Assembly: GCF_004341395.1 (NCBI RefSeq)
Contig: NZ_SLXT01000009.1
Location: forward strand, 47,596 to 111,595
Length of the DNA: 64,000 nucleotides
Reading direction: 5' to 3'
From: Heliophilum fasciatum
GTDB lineage: Bacteria > Bacillota > Desulfitobacteriia > Heliobacteriales > Heliobacteriaceae
The notes beneath the pieces are model-generated. The model made no database searches. It was not told the DNA's origin and saw only the letters and a list, made by a program, of their open reading frames with translations. A program made the position numbers and the translations under genes. Position 1 is the stretch's first letter; every line of letters begins with the position of its first letter. Shown piece by piece: positions 10,321 to 21,400 of the stretch.

Positions 10321-11109
10321 ATGCTCTGGATGCGTACAGTTAGTGCCGCCGTTGGTATTCCTTTGCTTCTTTATCTAGTCTATCTTGGCGGTTGGTTTTT
10401 CACGATCACTGTAGGTGTTCTTGCACTGATTGGTTTCTATGAATACGACAAAATGATGAAAAATCTGGATGTGGAAGGGCCAACCTGGTTAGGCTATTTG
10501 ATAGCGGGTCTATTGCCACTAACGGCACATTTCCAAAGTGGTCTGGTGTTGGGGCTTACTGTGAGTTTCTGGGCCGGATTAGCGTTATGGGTAATCGCCT
10601 ACCCACGCATTTCGCCGGTTGCAGTCGGCACAACGATTTTTGGTGCTTTAATGGTAGGTGGTCTGCTTAGCTACTTGCTATTACTGCGCCAATTTCCTCA
10701 AGGGGAATGGACTGTTCTTTTGACCTTTTTGCTTACTTGGGCAACCGATACCGGTGCTTACTTTGCCGGTCGTTTTCTCGGACGTCATCGCCTAGCACCT
10801 CGTGTGAGTCCGAAAAAAACCTGGGAAGGCAGTATCGGTGGAGCCTTATTGGCTAGTTTAGTTGCTATGGTTTGTGGTCCTTTGTGGTTTCCACAGATCG
10901 ATGTACTATCATGGGCAATCGCTGCACTGATCATTTCGGCACTTGGCCAGTTTGGTGATTTAGTTGAATCGGCGCTAAAACGGATGGCAGGAATTAAGGA
11001 CTCAGGAACGATATTACCAGGACATGGTGGGGTATTGGATCGCTTTGACAGTACATTGTGGACGGCGCCGGCGATGTATTATTTTCTGACGTGGGTAGCG
11101 AGGTTTTGA
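10321..11109 (+). CDS. cdsA: phosphatidate cytidylyltransferase
   Basis: 262 residues with about eight hydrophobic segments. It makes CDP-diacylglycerol from phosphatidate and CTP in the membrane, the branch point for phospholipids. The C-terminal CDS signature is complete: 'ESALKRMAGIKDSGTILPGH' followed by GGVLDRFDS. 'RVSPKKTWEGSIGG' is also conserved. It begins at ATG 10321 after a GGGGGCC-type site and overlaps nothing; the next gene starts 2 bases after its stop. Confidence 0.97.
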   Translation: MLWMRTVSAAVGIPLLLYLVYLGGWFFTITVGVLALIGFYEYDKMMKNLDVEGPTWLGYLIAGLLPLTAHFQSGLVLGLTVSFWAGLALWVIAYPRISPVAVGTTIFGALMVGGLLSYLLLLRQFPQGEWTVLLTFLLTWATDTGAYFAGRFLGRHRLAPRVSPKKTWEGSIGGALLASLVAMVCGPLWFPQIDVLSWAIAALIISALGQFGDLVESALKRMAGIKDSGTILPGHGGVLDRFDSTLWTAPAMYYFLTWVARF

Positions 11110-11111
11110 GC

Positions 11112-12215
11112 ATGAATCCTTGGCAAGATTGGTTGACGCGTTTTTTGCGCTTAGCGATATGGGCGTTGGCACTGGTGGTCACCTATTTTGTCATTGAGTT
11201 TTTGCTACCGATGACGGTTCAGGTGATTAACCAGGTGGTCACCTATTTATTGCCCTTTGTGCTAGGTGCCATGATTGCCTTGTTGGTCGATCCGATCGTT
11301 GACTTGATCGTCAGCAGAACCAAACTTGAACGTGGCTGGGCCACTTTTATTTCCTTGATCTTGTTATTGGGTTTGATGACACTGGCAGCAATCCTCCTGA
11401 TTGGCAAACTGGGCGTGGAATTGATTCGTCTCGCTGGCAATTTGCCTTCGCCTCAACAAATCAGCCAATTTTTTAATGAACTGGTCAGTGGGGCTGCTCC
11501 TTATTATGCAGCTATTCATTCTTCGCCTGAGGTACTGACAACATTGCAACGAACTGTCGATGAATTGTTGGCTGTTGTCAAGGGCTTTTTGCTTTCCGGT
11601 TCTAATTATATTTTGGACACGGTAGCATCGTTGCCGAGTTTTTTCACCGTGTTAGTTTTCAGCTTGATGGCCAGCTTTTTTCTCAGTCGAGATAAAAGAT
11701 TGGTATTACAGGCGATTTATTGGGGACTGCCGGGGCGCTATGCTCGGCAATTGCGCTTAATTTTGCTGGACATGAGTAAAACCTTTATGGGGTTTATTCG
11801 AGCTCAGATTGTTTTGATTAGCATTACGGCTTTGATTGCGATTATCGCTTTCTACTTAATGCAAATTGAGTTTTCCTTTACGCTGGGCATTTTGGTCGGA
11901 CTTTTTGATTTGCTGCCGATCTTGGGGCCGGGGCTGATTTTACTTCCTTGGATCATCTGGGAATCTGTAGGCGGTAATTATGCGTTAGCTACCCAACTGG
12001 CGATTTTGTATGGCATTTTAGTGTTGAACCGGCAATTCATTGAACCAAAAATAGTGGCTGATTCGATTGGACTTCATCCGTTAGCAACATTGATGGCTTT
12101 ATATATTGGGATGAAGGCATTTGGCGTTGTTGGCGTAGTGCTTGGTCCGGCTGTTGTCATGTTGCTCTTAGCCATGTATCGAGCCGGAGTTTTTCATAAC
12201 TTTCAAAAGAGGTGA
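11112..12215 (+). CDS. AI-2E/YtvI-type membrane permease family protein
   Basis: 367 residues with about seven to eight membrane helices. It has the C-terminal pattern of the AI-2E exporter (PerM/YtvI/YrrI) family: 'FTLGILVGLFDLLPILGPGL', 'ILNRQFIEPKIVADSIGLHP'-like region and a last 'VVLGPAVVMLLLAMYR' helix. The 'SFFLSRDKR' loop in the middle is also typical. Start ATG 11112 is chosen because the longer frame back to 11058 overlaps cdsA. In Bacillus this slot (between cdsA and dxr) is empty, so it is an insertion relative to that order. The substrate is unknown; family members are linked to export of small molecules and, in YtvI, to sporulation. Confidence 0.82.
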   Translation: MNPWQDWLTRFLRLAIWALALVVTYFVIEFLLPMTVQVINQVVTYLLPFVLGAMIALLVDPIVDLIVSRTKLERGWATFISLILLLGLMTLAAILLIGKLGVELIRLAGNLPSPQQISQFFNELVSGAAPYYAAIHSSPEVLTTLQRTVDELLAVVKGFLLSGSNYILDTVASLPSFFTVLVFSLMASFFLSRDKRLVLQAIYWGLPGRYARQLRLILLDMSKTFMGFIRAQIVLISITALIAIIAFYLMQIEFSFTLGILVGLFDLLPILGPGLILLPWIIWESVGGNYALATQLAILYGILVLNRQFIEPKIVADSIGLHPLATLMALYIGMKAFGVVGVVLGPAVVMLLLAMYRAGVFHNFQKR

Positions 12216-12220
12216 TACCT

Positions 12221-13396
12221 GTGACTCGTCGAATTGCTATTCTCGGCTCAACAGGCTCCATTGGTCGACAAACGTTGGAAGTTGTTGATCAAAGCGGCGA
12301 TGCGCTGCAAGTGGTAGCGTTGGCGGCTGGTGGCAATTGGTCATTGTTATTTGAGCAGGTAAAAAAATATCGCCCTGCCGTTGTAGCGATGATGGATCCA
12401 ATAGCGGCAGAACAATTGCAAGCTGCGTTGCAAGCTGCTTCGATTATGGTGGAAGTGCACACCGGTCAAGACGGACTGATTGCTGTGGCTACCGCGCCTA
12501 CGGCCGATATGGTGGTTACGGCTGTTAGCGGGGCCATTGGTTTGATGCCGACCATGGCAGCCATCAATTCTGGAAAAACCATTGCTTTGGCAAATAAAGA
12601 GACGCTGGTGGCTGCCGGACAACTGGTCATGGCAGCAGCCAAGGAGAAAAATGTGGCCATCTTGCCGGTTGACAGTGAGCATTCAGCCATTTACCAATGC
12701 TTACAAGGCCAAGATTGCCGCGATTTACGCTTAATCCTGACCGCTTCAGGCGGACCTTTTCGCGATTTTTCGTTGGAAGAACTGGTCCAGGTATCTCCGG
12801 AGCAAGCATTGCGTCATCCCAACTGGGCAATGGGTGCGAAAATTACCATTGATTCAGCTTCGTTGATGAATAAAGCACTGGAAGTTATTGAAGCTCATTG
12901 GCTTTTTGACGTTTCCTTTGATGCCATTGAGGTATTGATTCACCCCCAAAGTGTCATTCACTCGATGATCGAACTGCGTGACGGTGCGGTGCTGGCGCAA
13001 CTAGGTATTCCTGATATGCGCTTACCGATTCAATATGCCTTGTCTTATCCTGAACGTTGGACAGCCAGTTGGCCACGATTGCGTTTTAGCGATCATCCGA
13101 ATTTAACCTTCCGTGCACCGGATCACGAACGGTTTCCTTGTCTCGCCTTGGCTATCGAAGCAGGGCGCGCAGGAGGCACAGCACCGGTGGTGATGAATGC
13201 AGCCAATGAAGTGGCTGTCCATGCCTTTTTGGCTCACCAAATTGGTTTTATGGATATTCCTCGGATTGTCCGCGAAACAATCCAAGCTCATGCCTGGCAG
13301 GCATCCCCCAATCTGGATGGAATTTTAGCCAGTGACCAGTGGGCTCGAGAAAATGCTGCGATGCGTGTAGCAGGTGGGAGGGAATTCTCAGGATGA
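12221..13396 (+). CDS. dxr: 1-deoxy-D-xylulose 5-phosphate reductoisomerase
   Basis: About 391 residues. It catalyses the second step of the MEP isoprenoid pathway (DXP to MEP with NADPH and a divalent metal). The N-terminal nucleotide site is 'RIAILGSTGSIGRQTLEVV'. 'ALANKETLVAAG', the metal site 'PVDSEHSAIYQCL', 'LTASGGPFRD', and 'MGAKITIDSASLMNKALEV' with its conserved Ser/Asn/Lys/Glu are all present. GTG 12221 is favoured over GTG 12212, which overlaps its own AGAGGTGAT site. It overlaps rseP by 4 bases (ATGA). With ispG and uppS nearby, the cluster feeds undecaprenyl carrier production. Confidence 0.97.
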   Translation: MTRRIAILGSTGSIGRQTLEVVDQSGDALQVVALAAGGNWSLLFEQVKKYRPAVVAMMDPIAAEQLQAALQAASIMVEVHTGQDGLIAVATAPTADMVVTAVSGAIGLMPTMAAINSGKTIALANKETLVAAGQLVMAAAKEKNVAILPVDSEHSAIYQCLQGQDCRDLRLILTASGGPFRDFSLEELVQVSPEQALRHPNWAMGAKITIDSASLMNKALEVIEAHWLFDVSFDAIEVLIHPQSVIHSMIELRDGAVLAQLGIPDMRLPIQYALSYPERWTASWPRLRFSDHPNLTFRAPDHERFPCLALAIEAGRAGGTAPVVMNAANEVAVHAFLAHQIGFMDIPRIVRETIQAHAWQASPNLDGILASDQWARENAAMRVAGGREFSG

Positions 13397-14448
13397 TCAC
13401 TGCGATTGCGTCGATCTTTGTTTTTGGTTTGATGATCGTTTTTCACGAATTCGGCCATTTTGCTACAGCTAAACTAGCCGGAGTGCGGGTGCTGGAATTC
13501 AGCATTGGCATGGGACCGAAGCTTTTCGGGATGCGCCGTGGTGATACGTTGTATTCGCTGCGTATGTTACCGCTCGGCGGTTTTGTACGGATGGCCGGTA
13601 TGGATGCGGAAGAAGGACGAGACATTGAATCATTGCGTCATGATCCGGAGAACTTCAACAATAAAACAGTTTGGAAAAGAGCGGTAATCATTGCTGCCGG
13701 TTCGATCATGAATTTTATCTTGGCGTTTTTACTTTTTCTTTATATCTTTATGATCATCGGGGTTCCGGCTTTTTCCAATGTGATTGGTGATGTGGTACCG
13801 GGAAAGCCTGCACAGCAAGCGGGAATTTTACCGGGTGATCGGATCGTAGCCGCAAATGACAAGACGGTGCAGAAGTGGTCTGATTTGATTGCTGAGATCC
13901 ATCCCAATGCTGGGAAGCAAATTGTGCTTAAAGTGGACCGCCAGGGCCAAATACGGGAAGTGCCCGTAACGCCTCTGATGGATGAACAGCGTAAAGTCGG
14001 TCAACTGGGAATTATGGCCGATGAAGATTCCATGTTCATGCAGCGGCAAGGTGTTTTTGAATCATTGCGCATGGGAATTGTCAATACGATTGGAATCACG
14101 GGGCTGATCATTCGCTCCCTTCTCGATATGATCGCCGGTACAGTACCGGCCGATGTGGGGGGGCCGGTGATGATTGTCAGTGAGATCGGCAAGGCTGCGC
14201 AAACGGGCTTAAGCAATTTGTTGATGTTGGCAGCTGTGCTATCCATCAACCTCGGTGTACTCAACCTTTTTCCGATTCCGGCGCTCGATGGCAGCCGTTT
14301 GGTTTTTCTGGGCTTAGAAGCACTGCGGGGTCGCCCGATTGATCCGGCAAAGGAAAACATGATCCATCTGGCCGGCTTTGCCTTGTTGATGGCTTTTATG
14401 GTCTTTATCGCTTATAACGATATCGTTCGCTTGTTGGGAGGCATGTGA
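13393..14448 (+). CDS. rseP: RseP/RasP site-2 intramembrane zinc metalloprotease
   Basis: 351 residues. The first membrane helix contains the zinc motif 'VFHEFGHFATAKLAGVRV' (HExxH). A PDZ domain follows around residues 120-205 ('PGKPAQQAGILPGDRIVAAN'). The second active-site motif near the C-terminus is 'NLGVLNLFPIPALDGSRL' (NxxPxPxLDG). It cleaves anti-sigma factors and leftover signal peptides within the membrane. ATG 13393 overlaps the dxr stop; GGGAGG lies upstream. The frame continues 5' to 13339 but that part overlaps dxr. Confidence 0.96.
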   Translation: MITAIASIFVFGLMIVFHEFGHFATAKLAGVRVLEFSIGMGPKLFGMRRGDTLYSLRMLPLGGFVRMAGMDAEEGRDIESLRHDPENFNNKTVWKRAVIIAAGSIMNFILAFLLFLYIFMIIGVPAFSNVIGDVVPGKPAQQAGILPGDRIVAANDKTVQKWSDLIAEIHPNAGKQIVLKVDRQGQIREVPVTPLMDEQRKVGQLGIMADEDSMFMQRQGVFESLRMGIVNTIGITGLIIRSLLDMIAGTVPADVGGPVMIVSEIGKAAQTGLSNLLMLAAVLSINLGVLNLFPIPALDGSRLVFLGLEALRGRPIDPAKENMIHLAGFALLMAFMVFIAYNDIVRLLGGM

Positions 14449-15527
14449 AATTGGAACGTACTTTTCCACGCCGGCCGACGCGGCAAATTCAGCTTGGCTC
14501 CGTAGCCATTGGCGGTAATGCACCTGTTTCTGTGCAGTCCATGTGCAATACAGATACGCGCGATCCCCAAACGACACTGTCACAAATCGAGCAACTGGTG
14601 GCTGTCGGATGTGAGATTGTTCGTGTAGCTGTACCGGATGAACAAGCCGCTGAGGCACTAGCGGCGATTGTTGCCGGTTCAGCGATACCGGTGATCGCCG
14701 ATATTCACTTTGATTATCGCCTGGCCATCGCTTCGTTGCGAGCCGGTGTTCATGGGTTGCGACTAAACCCCGGTAATATTGGCGGTACTGAGAAGGTAAA
14801 AGCTGTCTTGGATGTGGCCAAAGAGCGGCAAGTACCGATTCGCATCGGTGTAAATGCAGGTTCACTGGAGAAGTCTTTGTTAGTGAAGTATGGTGGGGTA
14901 ACACCGGAAGCGATGGTCGAAAGTGCCCTTGCCCATATTCACTTGTTAGAAGAATGTAACTATCCTTGGATGAAGATTTCATTAAAGGCGTCTTCTGTAC
15001 CGTTAATGGTGCAAGCTTATCAAGCGTTGTCACAAGTTGTTGATTATCCGATGCATGTTGGGGTGACGGAAGCGGGAACGATTCGTTCCGGCGTTGTTAA
15101 ATCGGCCGTTGGGATTGGTGCTCTGCTTGCCCAAGGCATTGGTGATACCATTCGAGTTTCCCTAACGGGCGATCCTGTCCCGGAAGTAACCACAGGATGG
15201 CAAATCTTATCTTCCTTAGGCCTGCGACATCGGGGCCCCGAATTGATCTCTTGCCCTACTTGTGGCCGCTGTCAAATCGCTTTGGCTTCCGTTGCTGAAG
15301 CGGTAGAACAAGCGCTGCTGGCAGAAACAAGGCCTATCAAGGTGGCCGTCATGGGTTGTGTTGTCAACGGCCCTGGAGAAGCGCGCGATGCCGATGTGGG
15401 CATCGCCGGCGGCAAGGATTGTGGACTCCTGTTTCGTAAAGGGGAAGTCGTCCGCAAAGTTCCACAAGATCAATTAGTAGAAGCATTACTGGCTGAGATT
15501 GACCGCTTACCTGGCGGCGATACCTAG
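14445..15527 (+). CDS. ispG: 4-hydroxy-3-methylbut-2-enyl diphosphate synthase (flavodoxin/ferredoxin)
   Basis: 360 residues. It is the iron-sulfur enzyme of the penultimate MEP pathway step. N-terminal 'RQIQLGSVAIGGNAPVSVQS' and 'MCNTDT' start the TIM barrel. 'IPVIADIHFDYRLA' and 'GLRLNPGNIGG' are conserved. The C-terminal cluster ligands are 'CPTCGRC' and 'VMGCVVNGPGEARDADVGIA'. GTG 14445 overlaps the rseP stop, so the two are coupled. In Bacillus this gene is elsewhere; here rseP-ispG-proS is the Clostridia-type order. Confidence 0.97.
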   Translation: MKLERTFPRRPTRQIQLGSVAIGGNAPVSVQSMCNTDTRDPQTTLSQIEQLVAVGCEIVRVAVPDEQAAEALAAIVAGSAIPVIADIHFDYRLAIASLRAGVHGLRLNPGNIGGTEKVKAVLDVAKERQVPIRIGVNAGSLEKSLLVKYGGVTPEAMVESALAHIHLLEECNYPWMKISLKASSVPLMVQAYQALSQVVDYPMHVGVTEAGTIRSGVVKSAVGIGALLAQGIGDTIRVSLTGDPVPEVTTGWQILSSLGLRHRGPELISCPTCGRCQIALASVAEAVEQALLAETRPIKVAVMGCVVNGPGEARDADVGIAGGKDCGLLFRKGEVVRKVPQDQLVEALLAEIDRLPGGDT

Positions 15528-15543
15528 AGGAGCGTGAACATAG

Positions 15544-17265
15544 ATGCGCATGTCCCAATTATTGATGCCCACATTACGGGAGACCCCTGCGGAAGCTGAA
15601 ATCGTCAGCCATCAATTGCTGTTGCGGGCCGGATATATTCGACGTTCATCAGCAGGAATTTATCATTATTTACCCTTAGCACACCGGGTATTACAAAAGA
15701 TCATGGCGATTGTTCGTGAGGAAATGAACAAAGCCGGTGGTCAGGAAATTCTCATGCCGATTGTTCAACCGGCAGAACTTTGGCAAGAATCAGGACGCTG
15801 GCAAGTTTATGGTGACGAACTGTTCCGTTTAAAAGATCGCCACGATCGTGATTTTTGTCTCAGTCCCACCCATGAGGAGATCGTTACCGATCTGGTGCGC
15901 AGCACTGTCCGGTCCTACCGGGATTTGCCGCTGTCCGTGTATCAAATCGCTAATAAATATCGTGATGAACGGCGTCCACGTTTTGGCTTGATGCGCGGCC
16001 GCGAATTTATCATGAAGGATCAATATTCTTTCGATCGTGATGAGGCTGGTCTGGATCAAGCCTATCAAACCATGTATGAAGCCTATAAACGTGTGTTTAC
16101 CCGTTGCGGTTTGACTTTCCGTCCGGTGGAAGCGGATGCCGGAGCGATTGGCGGTGCCGGTGGAACCCATGAATTCATGGTGCTCGCTGAATCCGGGGAA
16201 GCAAGCCTTGTCTACTGCGATGCTTGTGATTACGCAGCGAACGTAGAAAAAGCCGAATGCCAAGCACCGGCACTGGCGGAGAACGTTACGGAATTTCCTC
16301 TGGAGAAAAAAAGTACTCCCGGCCAAAAGACGATTGAGCAAGTCGCTGCTTTTCTTGCAGTTGCACCGGCTACAACGATCAAAACGTTAGTTTATCGTGC
16401 TGATGATCAACTGGTGATGGTTTTAGTCCGGGGCGATCGTGAACTCAATGAGATCAAGCTGGGTAATTTGCTCGGTTGTCTGGAATTGCGTATGGCTACC
16501 GATGTCGAATGCCAAGAAGCGCAACTGGGGCCGGTTGGTTTTCTCGGTCCCATTGGCGTACAAGCGGTATCTATCTATGCCGATCAAGAAGTCATGGCGC
16601 TTACCGATGCTGTTGTTGGTGCTAATGAAACGGATATGCACTGGGTCCATGTGCTGCCTGGCCGCGATTTTTCCGTTACGGCTGTAGCTGACTTGCGGAT
16701 GATCGAAGTAGGAGAACCTTGCCCGGCTTGCGGAGCCCCCTTGCAAGCGGCTCGTGGCATTGAAGTTGGGCAAGTCTTTAAACTAGGAACTAAGTATTCC
16801 AAAGCCTTGGGATGTACTTATCTTGATGAAAAAGGGCAAGAAAACCCCATGGTGATGGGTTGCTATGGTATTGGTGTCAGCCGTACGATGGCAGCTACGG
16901 TGGAACAAAACTATGATGAGCATGGTATCATCTGGCCGCTGGCCATTGCACCTTTTGGCGTCGTCGTTGTTCCCGTATCCAATAAAGACGAAGGTCAAAT
17001 GGCCGCTGCCCAGGAGATCTATGAGCAATTAAAGCTTTCCGGTTGGGATGTGTTGCTCGACGATCGTGCTGAACGGCCTGGTGTCAAATTTAAAGATGCC
17101 GATCTCATCGGTATTCCGCTACGCGTAACCGTAGGCAATAAGCTAGCCAGTGACGGTGTAGTTGAACTAAAGGTGCGTAAAACCGGTGAACAGTTCCTCC
17201 TGCAACGAGAGGAAGTTTTAAGCAAGATCAATGCTTTGCGTCAGCAACTGGCACCAACTGAGTAA
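15544..17265 (+). CDS. proS: prolyl-tRNA synthetase, bacterial type with editing domain
   Basis: 573 residues, typical of the bacterial type. Class II motifs: motif 1 region '[20 protein letters not shown]', motif 2 '[20 protein letters not shown]', and motif 3 '[17 protein letters not shown]'. The INS editing domain lies around residues 225-400. A short 'CDACDY' and 'CPACGAPL' pair suggests a zinc-like loop as in many ProRS. The C-terminal anticodon-binding domain follows ('[15 protein letters not shown]'). It charges tRNA-Pro. ATG 15544 has a GAGGAGCG site; ATG 15550 is a possible alternative. Confidence 0.97.
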   Translation: MRMSQLLMPTLRETPAEAEIVSHQLLLRAGYIRRSSAGIYHYLPLAHRVLQKIMAIVREEMNKAGGQEILMPIVQPAELWQESGRWQVYGDELFRLKDRHDRDFCLSPTHEEIVTDLVRSTVRSYRDLPLSVYQIANKYRDERRPRFGLMRGREFIMKDQYSFDRDEAGLDQAYQTMYEAYKRVFTRCGLTFRPVEADAGAIGGAGGTHEFMVLAESGEASLVYCDACDYAANVEKAECQAPALAENVTEFPLEKKSTPGQKTIEQVAAFLAVAPATTIKTLVYRADDQLVMVLVRGDRELNEIKLGNLLGCLELRMATDVECQEAQLGPVGFLGPIGVQAVSIYADQEVMALTDAVVGANETDMHWVHVLPGRDFSVTAVADLRMIEVGEPCPACGAPLQAARGIEVGQVFKLGTKYSKALGCTYLDEKGQENPMVMGCYGIGVSRTMAATVEQNYDEHGIIWPLAIAPFGVVVVPVSNKDEGQMAAAQEIYEQLKLSGWDVLLDDRAERPGVKFKDADLIGIPLRVTVGNKLASDGVVELKVRKTGEQFLLQREEVLSKINALRQQLAPTE

Positions 17266-17284
17266 TCGGAAACGAGGCGTTCTG

Positions 17285-18418
17285 ATGAAGCCAACCGATG
17301 TGCTGTTGTTGTCGGTCGAAGCAGGTGCCGGTCATGGGGAGGCAGCGAAAGCGGTTGCTGCCTCCCTGCAGCGGCGTGGCCTGACAGTACAAATTGATGA
17401 TATGTTCGCTTTTGGTCCGCCTTGGGTCTTTGCGACGGTGATCGGCAGCTATCTGCAGATGTTGCGCTGGTTGCCGTCGCTTTATCGTTGGGGCTACCGG
17501 CGTGCGAAAGAACCGTCATCGGGTGCCATGAGCAAAAAATTAATGGCGGCTTATCTGGATCAATTGCTCGGTACAGCCTTACGCCAACGAATTCACCAAC
17601 TGCAACCGCGGGCAATCTTATGTACCCATCCTTTTCCGATGGGCCTACTCAGCCGGTATCGCCGTGAAGGATGGTTACAAGGTCGATTGGCGGGAATCGT
17701 GACCGACTTTACTGTCCATCCTTTTTGGGTTTACCCGGAATGTGATTGTTATTATGTCGCGGCACCCGCTTTGCTTCCGGAGGCGGAAAGGCTGGGCGTT
17801 AGGCCAGATAAAGTCGCTGTTACCGGTATTCCCATTAACGATCGTTTTTCGGAAGCACAACAACGACTGCGCTGGGAGCATGAGCAAGCTTTACACTTGC
17901 CCACGGCGGAACATCGCCTTTTACTGATGGGCGGTAGTCTGGGATTAGGACCATTGGAGGCGGCAGTGTCGCAATTGCTGAAGTTATCGCTACCGCAACT
18001 GCAGATCATCGCTGTTGCCGGCAAAGATCAGCAATTGGAAAAACGTTTACGGGCAATGAAGGGAGAGTCCCCTTCTTTGTTCGTTTATGGATATACGCGG
18101 GAGATACCGGCATTAATGGCCTGTGCCGATCTGATCGTAACAAAACCAGGTGGCTTATCATCGTCAGAAGCGATGGCGATGGGGGTGCCGCAACTGCTAT
18201 TGCCACCTTTACCAGGCCATGAAGAAGATAATCGTGACTTTTTAATTAGCCATCATACAGCGATTGCTGTGCCGATAGAAGAATTAGCGGAGCAAATCAC
18301 GGCATTATTGGTTGAACCGACAGTCATGGCATCGATGCGCAAGGCTTGCCTGAACTTGGGCCGGCCTGATGCAGCTGCCATAGTTGCCGGTGATCTTGCA
18401 GAGATGTTGGATGGTTGA
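17285..18418 (+). CDS. glycolipid glycosyltransferase (MGDG synthase/UgtP family)
   Basis: 377 residues. The N-terminus 'VLLLSVEAGAGHGEAAKAVA' is the nucleotide-sugar-independent motif of the MGDG synthase domain. 'ILCTHPFPMGLLSRYRREG' and 'GIVTDFTVHPFWV' are conserved in UgtP-like enzymes. The C-terminal GT28 domain has 'LLLMGGSLGLGPLE' and 'ACADLIVTKPGGLSSSEAMA' for UDP-sugar binding. Such enzymes add glucose or galactose to diacylglycerol for membrane glycolipids or a lipoteichoic anchor. ATG 17285 is chosen; the frame upstream overlaps proS. Its place between proS and polC is an insertion relative to Bacillus. Exact sugar and acceptor are not deducible. Confidence 0.83.
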   Translation: MKPTDVLLLSVEAGAGHGEAAKAVAASLQRRGLTVQIDDMFAFGPPWVFATVIGSYLQMLRWLPSLYRWGYRRAKEPSSGAMSKKLMAAYLDQLLGTALRQRIHQLQPRAILCTHPFPMGLLSRYRREGWLQGRLAGIVTDFTVHPFWVYPECDCYYVAAPALLPEAERLGVRPDKVAVTGIPINDRFSEAQQRLRWEHEQALHLPTAEHRLLLMGGSLGLGPLEAAVSQLLKLSLPQLQIIAVAGKDQQLEKRLRAMKGESPSLFVYGYTREIPALMACADLIVTKPGGLSSSEAMAMGVPQLLLPPLPGHEEDNRDFLISHHTAIAVPIEELAEQITALLVEPTVMASMRKACLNLGRPDAAAIVAGDLAEMLDG

Positions 18419-18442
18419 CCAGTTGGAAGATGGAGGAAAAGC

Positions 18443-21400
18443 ATGAGTGGTTTGGTTTGTGACCGTTCCGCACAGTCACCGCAAGAGGTACCGCTTCTCA
18501 GAAACGACCTGAAGGTCGTACAGGTCGTAGTCTTGCGTCGTCAAGTTGCTTGGCAAGTTCATGTACAAGCAGCCCAACCATGGACAGAAAAAGCGTTACA
18601 GCAACTGGAGACATGCATTCGCTCGCATGTTCCGGCATTATCGAATGTGTTTTTGGTTATGCACTGTACCGTAGATAACTTGGAATCCTTGATTGGTCCT
18701 TATTGGGAATGCTGGGTTTGTACAGCCGTCAAAGAAAGCAATCCTTTTGTCCGGACGACCTTGCTCGGCACAAAGCGACAAATCAAAGATCAAAAGATCA
18801 TCTTGGCGCTTCCTCCGGCGCAAGCTGATTTTTTGCGCTCTCGCCAGTGTATTCCCGAATTAGTTCGCTTTGCTCAGCAGACCTTTGGACGTACCATCGA
18901 TATTTGCCTGGAAGAAGTGCAAGTTGCCGACGATACCGAATATTTTGAAGCCCGGCAACAAGAGGAAAAACGTCTCTTGGCTCAGGTTTGCCCATTGCCA
19001 ACGGAAGCTACCGCTAAGAATGAAGCTAAACCGGTACCGGCGAATGGGCCGATTTACGGTAAGGCCATCAATGATGGGGCCGTAGCCATTAGCACCATCG
19101 AAGATGAAGAGCGTAGCGTGATCATTCAAGGGCGCGTTTTTGACTTGGATACGCGTGAGATGAAATCCGGACGCCGCTTGATCACTTTTGCTGTCACCGA
19201 TGAGACGAATTCGATTGCGGTCAAAGTCTTTGAAGGGGAAAAAGAAGATCTTTTAGCTGATGGCCGCTTGAAGAAAAATGCTTGGGTTAAGGTACGCGGC
19301 AGCGTGCAAATGGATAAGTATTCGCAAGAGTTAACGGTGTTAGCTCGCGATATTGTCCCGGCGCAGCCGGTGATTGGCCGCATGGATCAGGCGGAGCAGA
19401 AGCGCATTGAGCTTCATGCCCATACTAAGATGAGTACGATGGATGCTGTTGTTTCCACGGGGGAACTGGTAGCACGTGCCGCTGCTTGGGGCCATGCAGC
19501 TGTAGCGATTACCGATCATGGCGTAGTGCAATCGTTTCCCGAAGCCTACGAAGCTGGGCAGAAGCACAAGATCAAGATCATCTATGGTGTGGAAGGTTAC
19601 CTTGTCGAAGAACCGCCGCAAGCTGGTGTAAAGTTTAAGTCCTACCACATTATCTTGCTCGTTAAAAACATGACGGGACTGAAAAACCTTTATAAATTGA
19701 TCACTCATTCTCATTTGGATTATTTTCATCGTCGACCGCGCATGCCCCGTGCGTTGATCGAGCAATACCGTGAAGGGTTAATTATCGGTAGCGCTTGTGA
19801 AGCCGGTGAAGTTTTTCAAGCATTGCTGCAGGAAAAAACGCCTGATGAGCTGGCGGCGATTGCTTCGTTTTATGACTACCTGGAAATTCAACCGATCGGC
19901 AATAACCAGTTTTTGGTTCGTAATGGGCAAGTGACGGATGAGCAAGGGTTACGCTGTTTGAACCAGCGCATTGTCGAATTAGGCGCAACATTACAAAAAC
20001 CAGTTTGTGCGACTGGGGACGTCCATTTCATGGATGCTAAGGATGAAGTATTCCGACGTATTTTGATGGCTGGGAAAGGATTTGCGGATGCAGAAGATCA
20101 ACCACCTCTTTATTTTCGCACCACTGAGGAAATGCTCGAGGAGTTTGCTTATCTGAATCCGGAGCGGGCCAAACAAGTGGTTATCGACGGTCCCGCTTGG
20201 GTAGCAGACCAAGTCGAAGTGATTAAGCCGATTCCCGATGAACTGTACCCGCCGATTATTGACGGTGCTGAAGAACAAATCCGCGAGATGTCGGAAAATA
20301 AAGCGGCTGAACTTTATGGAGCCACCTTACCGGAACCGGTACGCAAGCGCTTGGATAAAGAACTGAATTCGATCATCACTCATGGTTTTTCTGTGTTGTA
20401 TTTGATTGCTCATAAATTGGTTAAAAAGTCGAATGACGATGGCTACCTCGTTGGTTCTCGTGGTTCCGTCGGTTCTTCCTTAGTAGCGACTTTTACAGGA
20501 ATTACGGAAGTCAATCCCTTGCCGCCGCACTATCGTTGCATGCATTGCTTGTACAGTGACTTTATCATGGATGGTTCTTATGCTTGTGGTGCCGATTTAC
20601 CCGATCGCGATTGTCCGACCTGCGGCAAACCGTTGATCAAAGACGGCCACGATATTCCTTTTGAAACTTTCTTGGGTTTTGAAGGCGATAAAGTACCGGA
20701 CATTGATTTAAACTTCTCTGGCGATTATCAACCGCGTGCTCACAAATACACAGAAGAGCTCTTTGGCAAGGACTATGTTTTCCGGGCTGGTACAATTTCG
20801 ACGATTGCTGAGCGTACTGCCTTTGGTTTTGTCAAAAATTATGTCGATGAAAAGAAACATAAAGTCCGCAGTGCTGAGTTATCACGGTTAGTTTCCGGTT
20901 GTTCCGGTGTCAAGCGTACAACCGGTCAGCACCCTGGCGGTTTGATGGTTGTGCCGCGTGATGAAGACATTCATAACTTTACGCCGTTACAACGCCCTGC
21001 TGATGATACTAAGTCCGATACGATCACGACGCACTTTGATTACCACTCGATCTCCAGCCGCCTGGTTAAGCTGGATATTCTCGGTCATGACGATCCCACG
21101 GTGATTCGCATGCTCGAAGACCTTACCGGTGTTGATGCCAAGCAGATTCCCTTGGATGAATCCAAAACCATGTCTTTGTTTTCATCAACAGAGGCATTAG
21201 GTGTAACACCGGAACAGATTCGTTCCAATACAGGCACCTACGGCATCCCCGAATTTGGCACGAAATTTGTTCGCCAGATGCTGGAGGATACTAAGCCCAA
21301 GACGTTTTCGGAATTGGTGCGGATCTCTGGTTTTTCCCATGGTACCGATGTATGGCTAAATAATGCTCAGGATCTGATTCGCAATAAGATCTGCCGTGTT